From Coturnix japonica (lineage: Eukaryota; Chordata; Aves; Galliformes; Phasianidae): a stretch of DNA of 64,000 nt. Position 1 is the first letter of the stretch; each line of letters starts with the position of its first letter. Positions 12,408-23,664 of the stretch are shown here, in pieces. The translations under genes were made by a program, and so were the position numbers. The notes below the pieces were generated by a model. The model was given only the letters and a program-made list of their open reading frames with translations. It had not been told where the DNA came from and searched no databases. Where the stretch lies: positions 45,604,093 through 45,668,092 of the forward strand of contig NC_029520.1 of the NCBI RefSeq assembly GCF_001577835.2. Reading direction: 5' to 3'.

Positions 12408-15400
12408 GTAAGTGCTCAGCTCGCTCCTCAGCTCACCTCTGCATTGCCCCATTTCCAATGCCTTCTTTTGAAATGAATCAGTCATGTCTGTAGATATTAC
12501 TCCAACTGAGTTACCACTGATACCTGGAACAATACATTACCATTTTCCTGTTGTACAGGAAATCTCACTCCAGATACATCCTGAGATCAAGTCTGACATT
12601 TTTACCATCATCCCACAGTAGCAATTTATTAATTCTCCAGACATCTCCTTCCTCCTTTATTTCAGGCTGATGCACATCCAGCTTGCAGCAGAAAATCCTA
12701 TTTGTTGCTAAGTAACTTTTTGTTCTATTAGATTTGTGCCTTATGCTTTGTGCTATTGAGTTTCTGCCCACCAACTATTGAAATAATCCCGTTGTTCCTG
12801 TATCATGCACCCAGCCCTCAGTTTCGATAATGCCTTTGTGTAATCAGCAGATGACAATTGGGCACTCCCAGCTTTTGTGTGAAGTCACTAAGGAGAGCAT
12901 TAAGTGAAATGAGGTTCATGAATAACATAAGCTTTCTCCGCCCAGAGTTTTTTCAGTAAAAACCTCATGTATCTAAGAGAACTTATTTTGGAATATAACT
13001 TTTGCAGCTTCATGATTTCCCAGGTTGCACCATATCAAGCAACTGGTAGCAGTTCGGACAGGATAGCTTAACTGTATTTATCTCACCTGCTAGATGTGTC
13101 ATCCAGCATATTTCTGGAAATCCCACATAGCATTTCCTCCAGCTCTTCCTATTTAACTACATCTTTCCATCTATACTTTTTCTAAAGCCTTGCTTCCTGC
13201 TTGAGGTCATATTAATGGGAATGAATTGGATGGACCTCTCCCTCAGCTCATTCTTTCTGAAGGTTGCCTCCCGCTTAAGCAGAATATCCTCTTCACTTTG
13301 AGAGCTCTGGACTTGATATGAAAGTGTGATTTCTTTCATCGTTTTGGGAAAATTGTATGTTATTCAGACTCACTCTCTAGCAGATAGATATGATAAAAGA
13401 TAAGGCTTGATTTTTTTTTAAACTATGCTCACAACTTCAGCATCATGCTGTGGAGTTTATCAGCGCTACTTAGCTATTTCTTTAATTATAACCCCATAAA
13501 ACTGACTTCTGTGCCAGAATTACTCTTACAAAACCCATAGGAAGTTGACTTCACTTTCAAGACTGGGCATCCACATGGCAGACGTTTTAGCTGCTTTGCT
13601 CTGATTTCCTGGCTTTGATCCCCAAGCCCCAGTTGTCCCTTGGTCTGTGTGGCCAGTCCTTGAGCCAAATAACCACATTGTGCAGGAAAACACACCATCT
13701 TAATATGCCCTTTGAGCAGCTCTGATGCCAGGGCATGTTGCCTTGTGCCTATTCCTCTACTCCAGCTCCTTTCAGAGGAAAAATTACATACTTATGTATA
13801 CAGCTTTTGCTCCCTGATTCTTTTTGTTCCTTGGGAAACTCTCAGTGTATCCTCGAGGCTGTTGAAGTATTCAAGAGACTCTCAGAACCTTGCATAGCAA
13901 ACCGAGCAAACAAGAAGCAACAACAACAAAAATCACAATTCTGAATTTTGGAAACAAAGTCATGGGTAGCACATGAACATCTGCTGATATGTAACAGAGT
14001 AGGGATAAGCATTCAGATTAGCATTATGCTACTCAGCAGGGGACTAGGAGTAACCTGATCTTTAACTAAAGAAAGAATTTCTGTGTGGTAAAGCTTAACA
14101 TTATAGAAATGGGAGCATTATAAAAATGGTATTTGAAAGCCTTGAAATACAAAACAGGAATGAAGATTTTTCCTGTTGGGTAAAGAAGGGCTGTTTTTTT
14201 CTCCTCAGTCAAACAAGTCATGGATCTCCTTGAAAAGCAGAAGCTCTGTGATGCTGCCCAGCATCTGATTGCCCTGGAGAAGAGCATGTGTGGCAAAAGC
14301 GAGGAAGAACTGACCATCACCCAGCAAGACATCGAGTCCCTCTGCGAGGTCCTGAAACACAAAGTCTTCAGTGTCTTGAAAGACTCTGTGCTTCTAGCGA
14401 AAACAAACCCAGAACTGCTGCAGCAGGCTGTAGAAGCGCTGAAAGAACAGGAGAAAGAGGACCAGAACTGCATGTCAGAAAATCTGCCTGGACAAAGCAT
14501 GCAATTTAGACCTAAAAAATGGAAAGATCTTTGGATGGCCACAGTAAAGGAGTCAGTAGATACTCGAATGAAGGACACGAGTCGTACTCCTAGAACTGAG
14601 AACCTCTCTGCAGTTGGACAAAACCTCCTGCACATGGGGAAGACAATGAAAGAAGATTTGATGGTAGTTGCACAGTACATTAAACAGCTTTATCCCCCTG
14701 AGTTCGATGTGTTCCGCACGTATGCAGAGCTCTATCACCACCACTTTGCCTCTCTGGCGAAGAAAGCTGCTGAGTCTCAGCTGGATGACAAGGATGTCTA
14801 CCTTCTCCTCTCTTGGGTGCACTACATTTACCCAAAGTAAGTGATGCTTTCACACACATTTTGTACTGGAGAACCAACAGGTTCTCTGGCTGACAAACCA
14901 GACGTTTGCTTGATTCATGGGTTGGTATCATTTTGATGCACTCCAACCCATGGTTAAGTTTTGGAGTCAGTGATACTGTGCTTACCAGGCTAACCTGAAG
15001 GAGCATCCTCAGGGCTGCTAGGCTGTAACCAATTGTCACTACACCACACAGGCAGTAGATGTCCACACAGATATATATCGGGCTTCGCTTGTGGCCCTCA
15101 TCTCATTCATGGAAAATCTGGGAACTCCAGCCTGTGGCCTACTGGAGCAGAAGGCAGCCAGTAAACAGGACAACCTGAGCACCCTTGGCATGGAGGATGT
15201 TGTCCAGGGACTACCCAAAGTAATTATTTCATTAGATATCTTGCTGTATGGATGGAGAGAGCTCATTCATACTGTTGCTCAGGGGACCCTGTCCCTAACA
15301 CAGTGCAGTGGCCTATGCTAAGGACAGGATGTATTTACATCTGGTTTCTCACTGGTATCCTCAAGGACTGTTAGCAATTTGCATTAGCAGCTGTCTTGAA

Positions 15401-18400
15401 TTATGCTGGTCTTGGAAAATGTGATCATTTGGCTTTGTCATTCCAGAGATATGAGAAAAGATCATGTTTTAGCAGAGGAGCTGGAAAAGCTTGAGCTCGG
15501 AAGCCTTTTGCCTTTAAGTCTGAGCAAAGAGCTCGAAAAGAAATACCTTCAGAGTGAAGAGGTGAGAATCTGCTCATTTCCTTCTCATCCCTTGCTGTGC
15601 ATAGCTCCTCTGAGGAGCTCTGACTTATCCTGGGTACCCACTTCCCACACACCCTCCAAAAGAGAAGAAGAAGCACCCACCTCCTTGTAGGTGGGCTGCT
15701 GCTGAATGGGACTTTAAGAGTAAACTTCCCACTACCTCCTGGTTTGCTTATCCCTCTTCCCTGGGAGGAGGCCAGAAATTACTGCTGTGTTCTTGTAAAA
15801 CTGGTGCTAGGGAGATGGGAAGAAGTTCAACCACAGGGCTTTGCTGGTAACTTTCCAGTCCTTTGCTAAATCATCACAGGGAGGAGCCTATAGTCTCACT
15901 TGCAGGTGATCCTCCCAGCACTATTTCTGGCTTCTGCAGCAGTGCCAGACCTTGAGTGAGCACAAAGCACACAGGTCCAGTCTGGGAAAATCTGCCTCCT
16001 TGACAGAGAGTCAAGTGGTCTGGAGGAAACAACAGTTGCTCTGATTTTTGGATCGCTCTCTCCTTAATGGACACAAAGAGCAACTTTCGTATCCCTCCCT
16101 TAACTTACTGCTTTTGGCACTTTGGGCTGGAGTTCCTGGGAAATGAGAAGTTACAGGCTTTGCTGCAGTCCATGATGGATTGCAGATGGGCTGTGACATG
16201 CACAGATAGGGCAGTGAGCAGAGGTGTGTGCCAGCTATTGCACAGCAGCTGTGCTGCACAGCGAGCACGCAGGAAGGGTCAGAGCAGGGGAAACCTGGGA
16301 CATTTTGATTCACTCCAGAGTTGGTAAGACGTCAGGAGTGCTTATGATAAAGGATTGCAAAATTAGCTCAGTGGGTGGCACTGAGTGTTACAGACTACAT
16401 GTAACACATCTCTCTGGGAACTGGGGTTTCAGCATGTATTCTTGCCTGTGCCCTTCTGACCCAGTGCTGACATATTGGGGTGGTGGGTCCTGATCTTCAT
16501 AGAGTCATAGAACAGCTTAGGTTAGAAGGGACCTTAAAGTCCATCCAGCTCCAACTCCCTACCGTGGGCTGGTTGCCTCCCATTGGATCTGGCTGCCCAG
16601 GGCCCCATCCAACCTGGCTTTGAGCATCTCTGGGGATGGGGCATCCACAGCTGTGGGCAGCAGTGCCAGGGCCTCCCATTCTTCCCTTGAAATATTTCAG
16701 TTTTTACTGAGTAGGGGAATGTTGTGAGAGGATGTCCTTGCTGCTGGGTAGTTTTGGGAAGGGAGTCTTGTAACAAAGAGACTTTATTTCTCAGCCATGG
16801 TAGACAAAAACTGCTGAGCCAGTGGGAAGGTGGGCAAAGAAAACTACCCTAGAAGAGGGCAGCAACTGTGATATCTGCTTTGTGGTAAATGCTGTTGTTC
16901 TTTGTTCTCTGAAGGCTACCATCAAAAATGTGCTGAGCAAATGCTTAGAAAAGGAAATCCAAAGATGGAGAGAAGACAAAGAACCAGAGAAACTCAATGG
17001 GCATTTTCAGAGTGAACTACTAGCGATAATTGTTATCCAGGTAATAACAGATATATATTTAAAAATGACAGCATCTTGTTTGTACTTAACATCTGAGATT
17101 AACTATAGTCAGTGCAGGAAGGTAAAGGGCCAAGTTGCACATGTAGAGCCGTTGCACAAGTGGGTGGCTTGAGAGAGTCCAAACCCATACTACTGGTATA
17201 ACAGGTGCTGGGACGATCCTTTTCACACCAGAAAATAGAAAAAAAGGAGAGAAAAAAAACCCTCTTTCCCCACTTTCTCAAGTGTTTTGTGTGTTTTCTT
17301 CACCTGCGGTGTTTCTTTTTTCACTTTGATTGCTAGAGTATCTACAACAGCCAGATGCGAGCCAGGGACATCAGCACCGTGCTGGGTGAGGAGCTGTTGT
17401 GCCAACTGTCAACAGAGCTGGCTGCCTTCCTCAGAAGGTGTGGTAAGGCCCCAATGAGCAGCAGTGCTTCCCGAGTGTCCTGGTGCCATCACTCATCTGC
17501 CTGTCTTCCCATCTCCCCTCCAGCTACAAGGAGGCTTTTGAAGACTTCAAGGAGAGAGGCAAGAAGCACAGACACTACAGGCCTGTTCTGATTGCAAATA
17601 TTAACAACTGCTGCAATTTTAGGTAAGAGTTCCTTCCACTACCAACAGTGGGAAATAGTGAGATAAAGGGAAGATGCCCCAGAGTAGGCAGAGGAAGGCT
17701 TGGGAACCTCTCTTTGGGGGCAGGTTATTCTGACCTTGGCAGCATTTCCTTTTAGAGACTACACAGAGAAGAACATAGCAGAAAAGGATGACAACAAAGA
17801 GAGGATACTTAGCACCCTTCGGGACATTGAGACCAGCAGTGGGGATGTCCTGCTTCAGCAGCTCTTTGCCCAACTGAAGGTATGCATGAAGCTGATATCT
17901 TCAAACTCCAGGCAAAGCGTGTAGGCTTGGCTGTGCATGGGGAAGTGCAAAGTGCTGATAGCATCCAAGAGAAGTGCTGTAGGGGGAAGAGTCTGAACAC
18001 GTGTGTGGTTACACTCTGAGCTGTGGGAAGCAATCACAAATGATGACAGCGTTTGGCTTCTCCATAAAGGTGACCTGTGAGATATTTCTGGTTCTTTCAT
18101 TTACTTATTTCCCTTTTTTCCTTCCTTTTCTGATGATGCCACAATTCTCTACTCAGATAAGATTGGGTGGATAACACATTGACAAGGTAGAAATAAGAAA
18201 GGCACCCTTGAGATTAGAATCTCAATCTCTCTGCCTCCTTTATTGCAAGGAACCAAGAGGCTGCAGAGTCTCCTTCTATGGAGACATCCAAAACAAGTCT
18301 GGGAACCTGCTGTAGCAGGGGCTTCGACTTGATGATCTCCAGAGATGCCTTCCAACTCCTATAATTCTGTGAAATCCAATGCAGCCCTTCTTCCCGTGTC

Positions 18401-20812
18401 CTTGTGGGTCATCTTCGCATTTCCCTAATAGGACCTCACACCTTGCTGTCACTGTAGAGGATGTTATGCATATAGGAACGTAAATACGTATCTGCATAGA
18501 AACTAAGTAGTTGTTCCTTTATTTTTCAGCCAATTTATAAGAAATTCACAGAAAATAAGTGGGAATGCAGCAATGAAATTATGAATGAGATCATTAAAAC
18601 GACCAGCAATCATATTTCAGAGTTACGGACCCTGAAGGACCCATTTTACCTTGTAAGTTGAAGAGAAATAGCCACAACCACATGATCAGTGGTGCAGGAG
18701 TATACATGAAACTTGCCATATAAAAAATCCTTGATTTCCTGCCTTTGTCTTTTTAGTAGTTAAAACAAAATTATGAAGTTTTGTGTATAAGAGAGAGGAA
18801 CAGGAGGAGGGGGGGTGAGTTCCTGTTTCTCTGGAGTACCGCTACCTCTTATCTAACACTTGGAGATGTTTTCTAAGCATTGAAGTCTTCCCAGAAGGAA
18901 GCAACTTTGAGAAGTTCCCACATCTCATTAATTAAAGTACAAAGAGATTCTTGGTATCTAGGATGCCACGTTGCAGGTTGCAAGGAGGTTGGCAGCCAGC
19001 ACTGCTCCTTGTGTTTAAGCAGCAGTGTACGCTTGGGGGGGGACACGCTTTGTAGCACTTGAGGTGTCTTTGTCCTTCATCCACACACATTACTGTATCA
19101 CCACAATTTTAAAAGACCACTGAGACCATCTAGTCCAACTATCAGCCTATTCCCACCTCACCCTCTAACCACATCCCTCGATGTCAAACAAATGACAGAT
19201 GGGTGATACCACTCTCCTTCCCAACAGTCCATCATTGAGAAGATCCACATCCGTTTGGTGAAAGATTACATTGCGAGGCTGCTGAAGAAGAAGGTCAGCA
19301 TGAAAAGCCCAACGCAGCAGCAGAACCTGGCCCAAAGCATCTCCAAGAATGCTGCTGACCTAGAAGCCTTCTGCACCAGCAATGTATGTGAGCATTCACC
19401 TCATCCATGTCAGTGCAGAGCATGCTGAGAAACAGGAGAATGCCCTTTTTGTGGCCCCAGCACAGCTTAACTTTCTGGAAAGACCTCAGGCAGAGAGAGC
19501 TTTGCAAGTGCCAGCCTGTCCTTCCCAGACAGCGAGAAATGATTTCAGCCTTCTTCGTCCTGTAATCAGTTGTTTCCTTTGCAGATTTATATCAGTAGGG
19601 ACAAGAGGTTCAGCTAAATATGGCACTGCTCTGGTTGCAGTACAACTTGCATGGAGCCTGATTTCCCCTTTGCTCCTGTGCCTTTGGGGCTGGCAAGGGC
19701 AGTCAGGGGGCTTCTCCCAGGATGCTCTGGCTTTCACTGCTGCATTACTGCATGGCCACAACTTCCCTCTCAGTCTTCTGAGGTCACCTCCATCCTTCCA
19801 CATCTCTAGAAAAAAAGAAAAAAGAAAAAAAAAATACAACTCAATCCACATCTCTATCACCCCACCCATGTCTGAGAGGAGACGGAGCGAGTCTGAGCAG
19901 TGCTCAGCATGGGCAGGAGGCCAAGTGCCCTTGAGGTATTGAGCAGTTAGAAACCAGAGCACAGGTTCATCTGAGTGGCCAGGAAAAGGGTTTGGTGGTG
20001 ACTGGAGAAGTGGGAGGAAGGGCTGTGCCAGGGTCTGACCACTTCCTTTTCCACAGGGATCTAAAGCCACCTGGCTGAATTCAGTACTCCCCAAACTGGC
20101 TGAAATAATCCGGCTTCAAGATACAGGTGCTATTAAAATTGAAGTTGCGACACTCGCCACGGCATACCCAGATATCCGGTAAGAGAAGCTGAATGAGATT
20201 TGCAAATACACATGTGGAATTCTAATTGAGCTATGAAGTAGCCATGTATTAGCATGGGTGAGGCTCATACACCTCGGGCAGTGCTGACCTCTGTCAGATA
20301 AAGAATCAAGAGGGTAAATGGTGCCCAGGTAGCTGGATATCTCTCTTTGCACGCAGCCTGAGCTGTGTTTTCCCTAGAAATCAAAACTTAGAAAAGTCTG
20401 AATTTGACAAGGGCAGAGCAGGTGAAGGCAGCAGTCATTTCATGGCCATCCAATGCCATTGGACAAAAAAGGAATCTATTAAGAAAGGCCATAACCTGGA
20501 ATATATAAATATGTCTGATCATCTCCTTTGCCCTGGGGATTCCTCACACCTCCCCTGGGGTGCTGTTTAGGGTCCTGTGTAGGATCACTCGATCTGGTAC
20601 CACCTGGGGGCTGATCAGCTTTACAGGCTGGTGCAGAGGAGCTGACAATCTGACCATTTCTCTTCCACAGCAAAAGACACTTGGAAGCATTCCTGCACAT
20701 CAAAGCTAATCTGTCACGTGGAGAACTCAAAAGCATCCTGGGCTACCTGGCAGATGGCACAGCATCCACACCACCCAGCACCCCACTCTTCTCCAGTATT
20801 AATGTGTCCTAG
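12074..20812 (+). CDS. TNFAIP2: TNFAIP2 (M-Sec), Sec6-family protein, 11 coding exons, 689 aa
   Basis: Spliced coding region built from eleven exons, all with GT-AG junctions and an unbroken frame of 2070 nt including TAG. The protein has a variable N-terminus (residues 1-110) with a lysine-rich segment (GKKGIKGILTTALKKMRKAR). A Sec6-like helical-rod domain follows, from about residue 112 to the end. Family hallmarks seen: HMGKTMKEDL, LYPPEFDVFRTYAE and HHHFASLAKK in exon 3, VLIANINNC in exon 7, and KLAEIIRLQDTGAIKIEVAT in exon 11. These match human TNFAIP2 (654 aa) as I remember it much better than other EXOC3 relatives. Known role: TNF/NF-kappaB-induced cytosolic protein acting with RalA, exocyst and phosphoinositides in membrane protrusion and tunnelling-nanotube formation. 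The first ATG of exon 2 is chosen; an ATG directly follows it. Introns range from 86 nt (17438-17523) to 1.8 kb; nothing beyond CR1 pieces and A-rich runs was seen in them. Confidence 0.93.
12408..14208 (+). other. TNFAIP2 intron 2
   Basis: 1.8 kb, free of recognisable repeats. No exon with family resemblance seen in it. Confidence 0.6.
14209..14836 (+). CDS. TNFAIP2: TNFAIP2 exon 3 (start of Sec6-like domain)
   Basis: Acceptor TTTCTCCTCAG|TCAAAC; donor CAAA|GTAAGTG; 628 nt, phase 1 to 2. It encodes about residues 112-321, the largest exon, beginning KQVMDLLEKQKLCDAAQHLI and ending near LLLSWVHYIYP. Highly charged helices with the family blocks GKTMKEDL and FRTYAELYHHHF. Confidence 0.95.
15447..15561 (+). 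CDS. TNFAIP2: TNFAIP2 exon 4
   Basis: Acceptor CATTCCAG|AGATATG; donor GAAGAG|GTGAGA; 115 nt, phase 2 to 0. It contains LELGSLLPLS, matching the conserved GLGSLLP block of TNFAIP2. Confidence 0.92.
16497..16690 (-). mobile_element. CR1 LINE 3' fragment
   Basis: Starts CATAGAGTCATAGAACAGCT and carries GGCTGCCCAGGGCCCCATCC; in TNFAIP2 intron 4. Confidence 0.9.
16915..17040 (+). CDS. TNFAIP2: TNFAIP2 exon 5
   Basis: Acceptor CTCTGAAG|GCTACC; donor ATCCAG|GTAATA; 126 nt, phase 0. It encodes KEIQRWREDKEPEKLNGHF and ends with a hydrophobic IIVIQ, as in the family. Confidence 0.92.
17337..17437 (+). CDS. TNFAIP2: TNFAIP2 exon 6
   Basis: Acceptor TGATTGCTAG|AGTATC; donor AGAAG|GTGTGG; 101 nt, phase 0 to 2. 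The EXOC3L4-like paralog has an exon of exactly the same length and phase, which supports this donor over the stronger-looking GTAAGG 5 nt downstream. Confidence 0.88.
17524..17622 (+). CDS. TNFAIP2: TNFAIP2 exon 7
   Basis: Acceptor CCCTCCAG|CTACAAG after an intron of only 86 nt; donor TTTTAG|GTAAGA; 99 nt, phase 2 to 2. It encodes YKEAFEDFKERGKKHRHYRP and then VLIANINNCCNF, a strongly conserved block of TNFAIP2. Confidence 0.93.
17756..17879 (+). CDS. TNFAIP2: TNFAIP2 exon 8
   Basis: Acceptor CCTTTTAG|AGACTAC; donor CTGAAG|GTATGC; 124 nt, phase 2 to 0. It encodes a charged helical segment ending DVLLQQLFAQLK. Confidence 0.92.
18268..18373 (+). mobile_element. CR1 3' end
   Basis: GGAGACATCCAAAACAAGTC then CCTTCCAACTCCTATAATTC; diverged copy in a TNFAIP2 intron. 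Confidence 0.75.
18530..18652 (+). CDS. TNFAIP2: TNFAIP2 exon 9
   Basis: Acceptor TATTTTTCAG|CCAATT; donor TACCTT|GTAAGT; 123 nt, phase 0. It encodes PIYKKFTENKW through to LKDPFYL. Confidence 0.92.
19105..19190 (-). mobile_element. CR1 fragment, old
   Basis: GACCATCTAGTCCAACTATC and ACCACATCCCTC match the reversed CR1 3' region. Confidence 0.65.
19228..19383 (+). CDS. TNFAIP2: TNFAIP2 exon 10
   Basis: Acceptor TTCCCAACAG|TCCATC; donor AGCAAT|GTATGT; 156 nt, phase 0. It encodes IHIRLVKDYIARLLKKK, a basic helix typical of the family (VKEYI in human). The paralogous exon is also 156 nt. Confidence 0.93.
19808..19838. repeat. A-rich low-complexity run
   Basis: Poly-A broken by single G bases, in TNFAIP2 intron between 19384 and 20056. 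Confidence 0.8.
20057..20178 (+). CDS. TNFAIP2: TNFAIP2 exon 11
   Basis: Acceptor TTTCCACAG|GGATCT; donor ATATCCG|GTAAGA; 122 nt, phase 0 to 2. It encodes the best-conserved block, ATWLNSVLPKLAEIIRLQD then GAIKIEVATLATAYPDI. The paralogous exon is also 122 nt. Confidence 0.94.
20671..20812 (+). CDS. TNFAIP2: TNFAIP2 exon 12, coding part and stop
   Basis: Acceptor CTCTTCCACAG|CAAAAG; 142 coding nt; TAG at 20810-20812. It encodes KRHLEAFLHIKANLSRGELK and a tail ending TPLFSSINVS, close to the human ending PLFSLIKV. Confidence 0.92.
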
Positions 20813-21311
20813 GCCAACATACCTTGTGTGGATGAAGCCAGGATTGTCCCCTGCAGCAATGCACAGCACTGCTGCCTTTTCCTACAGAAAACTGTCCCCG
20901 TCTGGTGCTCAGTGTCCCTGTGGGAAGCACCCTTCATCATGCATGGCCATGAGAAAGGGACACCCATTGAAGAATTGCGCCTGCAAAAGGACCAGAGATG
21001 CTCCTTGAACCAGACACTGCTTCCTCCACAGTCTCACTGATGTCATCACATCACTGCCCTGGTGCTCTGAGCTCTGTCTACCTCACCGGGTGCTGTGAAG
21101 CCATGCCACTGATTTCCCAGACCAAGCAGACACCTCCTATGAAGCTTTTTGTCTGATAAGGAAAGAGAAGAAAAATTGAAGCCAGACAGCAGAGATTTTG
21201 GAAAAGTCCCATGAGAGCGTGTTTGCTCTCCATCTGTAGCCCCCTGAGCCACTTAGAGACATCTGCATTAGACTGGTGGGAGACTTGAGGTCAGAATAAG
21301 ACATGCTTATG

Positions 21312-21456
21312 CATTCTGGAACTCCTGTTGTGGAGTCTCCCTTCCTGGAGATAGTCAGAAGCCATCTGGGCATTGCCCTGGACCACCTCCAGTAGGTGTC
21401 CCTGCAGAAGGTTGGATCAGATGAACCCAGGGGTCTCTTCCAACCTCAACCATCTT
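21312..21456 (+). mobile_element. CR1 3' fragment inside TNFAIP2 3' UTR
   Basis: GGAGTCTCCCTTCCTGGAGA through GGTTGGATCAGATGAACCCA and TCTTCCAACCTCAACCATC. Sense orientation within the predicted last exon. Confidence 0.75.
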
Positions 21457-21740
21457 GAGGCTGATTCCTGCCTCCCACCGTGCTGCAGCATCCCCAGTGG
21501 TTTGGGGTGGTCCCAGCTGTATACTCTGTCCTTTCAAACAGTGCTGTCCAGGAGCTTTGGGGTTTCCAAATCAGCCTGAGGAACTACGACTACCCTCATG
21601 GTGGTGATCTGGGCAGTGCTTCCTTCACCTCTGTGAGGTGGGAGCACCTGGCCCACTGGCAGTCTTCTTCCCCACTACAGTTACTCCTTCCAACAAATCC
21701 CCACCCCACTAACAGGGCTTAGGCTGAAACTGTGCACTGT

Positions 21741-21746
21741 AATAAA
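21741..21746 (+). terminator. candidate poly(A) signal, TNFAIP2 proximal
   Basis: Canonical AATAAA 929 nt after the stop codon; first canonical hexamer on this strand after the stop that I found. Confidence 0.5.
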
Positions 21747-22467
21747 TCCTGTAGGTAAGGCACATTAGGTATTGCTTAAGCCCTCCCTCTGGAGGAAAGG
21801 GCTCCTGACCCTGTTAACATTATGGGTTTTGAATGGGTGGTGGAGCTGACTTCAAATACCATTAAAATATCTTAAGCTCCCCATCTGCATCACCACTTCC
21901 TCACTTGCTCTTTCCCCTCATGTTGCAGAATAGATTAGATGGGAAAACACAAATGGGTCTATTTTGAAACTCCGCACTGTTTTTACAACCCATTTTTCTG
22001 GGAAATGAATCCCCTGCCAAAACAACAATGTGTTTGGTTGAAAACCTTTCCCTTCAATTTTCCTTTATTTCAACTTCTAGCCTGTAGAAAGCCAGTCCGG
22101 AAGGAAGACATAATGACTCTACAGACCATACAGTGTATTTATATGCATATGCAGTATACTATTGGTGTATTTTTGCATCCAATTTTATTATTTTTTTCTC
22201 AGTTAGAGATACTCATTTCCAATGTTTATATTTAAACAGTATTCAGATATGCTAGGAAACTGACTCATTTATTCTGTATCTGGCTGTTGTTTGCTGTGCT
22301 GCCACATATAGTCTCACCTACTCCTCCAAAGGCCAACGCATCCTCAGTGGACATCACTGCTGCCAGGCAGGGTGAGCGCTTATTGGTCCCACAGCCCTGC
22401 TCTCCTTGCTCCCTGGAGCCAGGACAGCCATACAATGTGAAAGTTATGAGCACAGTTTGGTGGGTGT

Positions 22468-22532
22468 GGTGGTAATAGTCAAACTAGATGATCACAGTGG
22501 TCTTTTCCAGCCTTAATGTTTGAGTTTATGGC
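22468..22532 (+). mobile_element. CR1 3' end, short
   Basis: CTAGATGATCACAGTGGTCT then TTCCAGCCTTAATG; lies just before the distal TNFAIP2 poly(A) signal. Confidence 0.65.
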
Positions 22533-22583
22533 AGCAAGGTCCAAAAGATCAGCCTTGATGTGCTACCAGTCATGATGTTGAAT

Positions 22584-22589
22584 AATAAA
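22584..22589 (+). terminator. candidate poly(A) signal, TNFAIP2 distal
   Basis: AATAAA within GAATAATAAAAAG, about 1.77 kb after the stop. Would give a long 3' UTR with AU-rich elements. Confidence 0.4.
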
Positions 22590-23587
22590 AAGATTTGTAT
22601 ATGAAATGCATCTTCTCCTTCCTGCTCTGGCACCCCCATTCCTCCGTCAGTTTTCTGCTCCTGTTAGCACAAGAAGTGTAGGGAAGGCAGAGTTCAGCCC
22701 CAGCTGGCACTGGTGGCCCAGGTCGGCTCCCTTAGCACTTGCTATTTATATTCAGTGTGAAAGAGCACTTAGGTTTCTATCTGCAGTTGGGAAGTGCGCT
22801 GCTTTCCTTCTGTAACTCCGCTCACAAAAACCCCTTATACACATAAGCTCAACACTTAACTTCATGTTAGTTGAACTTTTATCCCAAATACAGTTTATAG
22901 TCAAACGTTAAAACGACTTCTACCAACACTGAGCACTCGTGACGAACATCACCTATTGTGCAACATTTTCTTTCCCCAGTTAAGTGAAAGGTCATGCTAT
23001 TGCTATAAATAATTGTGTTTTGATTTAGAGCTCTGTTAAGGGCCTTGAGAAAAGCATCATGTAAGTGATTACATTGGCCTTTAAAAAAGAAAAGAAGAAA
23101 TAATTCCAACTAACTCTATGCTTGGGAAAAAAAATGGTGTATCTATTTATACATCATAACTAGGATGGGTAGGACAAAATAGCTTTCATATACATTTTAT
23201 AAGCTGTATGGAACCATGTCGTGCAATTCTCTTCATCCTGCTATAAAAGCCTTGGCATTCAGAGCCCAGGAAACCAATTTATTTACCTTCCTGAATGACT
23301 CAACATCCACAATGGCATTTATTCACATGTGGCCAGCTACTGACAGGAGTTTGCACGAATGTCTTCCAATGACAATGGTAGATTAACACTGACAAATAGC
23401 ACTCCTACAAACTAATTAAATAAAACTAACTGTGGTCAGGGTGGCTGGGTTTTATCACGCAGTTTCTGTTGGTACTGCTTTTGACCCCACTTTAGAGGCA
23501 GAGGCAGATTGATACAAATTAAACCAGCTTGCATTTAGTCCAGCTAGTATTAACCAGGAATGAGCATGGCTGAGGAAGGAGATCAGT

Positions 23588-23664
23588 CAAGAATTGGACT
23601 CAGTGATCCTTATGGATCCCTTCCAGCTCGGGATATTTCATGATTCTATGTTTGATTCTATGGT
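23588..23664 (+). mobile_element. CR1 3' end
   Basis: TTGGACTCAGTGATCCTTAT followed by a tail with repeated GATTCTATG. Confidence 0.8.

Larger units (their letters stand above)
20813..22610 (+). other. TNFAIP2: TNFAIP2 3' UTR (two possible ends)
   Basis: Region after the stop up to about 20 nt past the second AATAAA. A short form would end near 21765. The short form already includes a + strand CR1 fragment (21312-21456). Only the long form would carry the ATTTA pentamers at 22137 and 22230 and a second CR1 piece. Limits are inferred from poly(A) signals. Confidence 0.5.

Noticed and set aside
14066-14680. 204-codon - frame
   Set aside because: Antisense shadow of TNFAIP2 exon 3.
19382-19942. 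186-codon + frame following TNFAIP2 exon 10
   Set aside because: Starts at the exon 10 donor and runs through intron; the spliced frame to exon 11 is clearly supported by family similarity.
21380-21405. CTCF-like CCAGTAGGTGTC
   Set aside because: One mismatch to the core and embedded in a CR1 copy, so likely a repeat-derived chance match.
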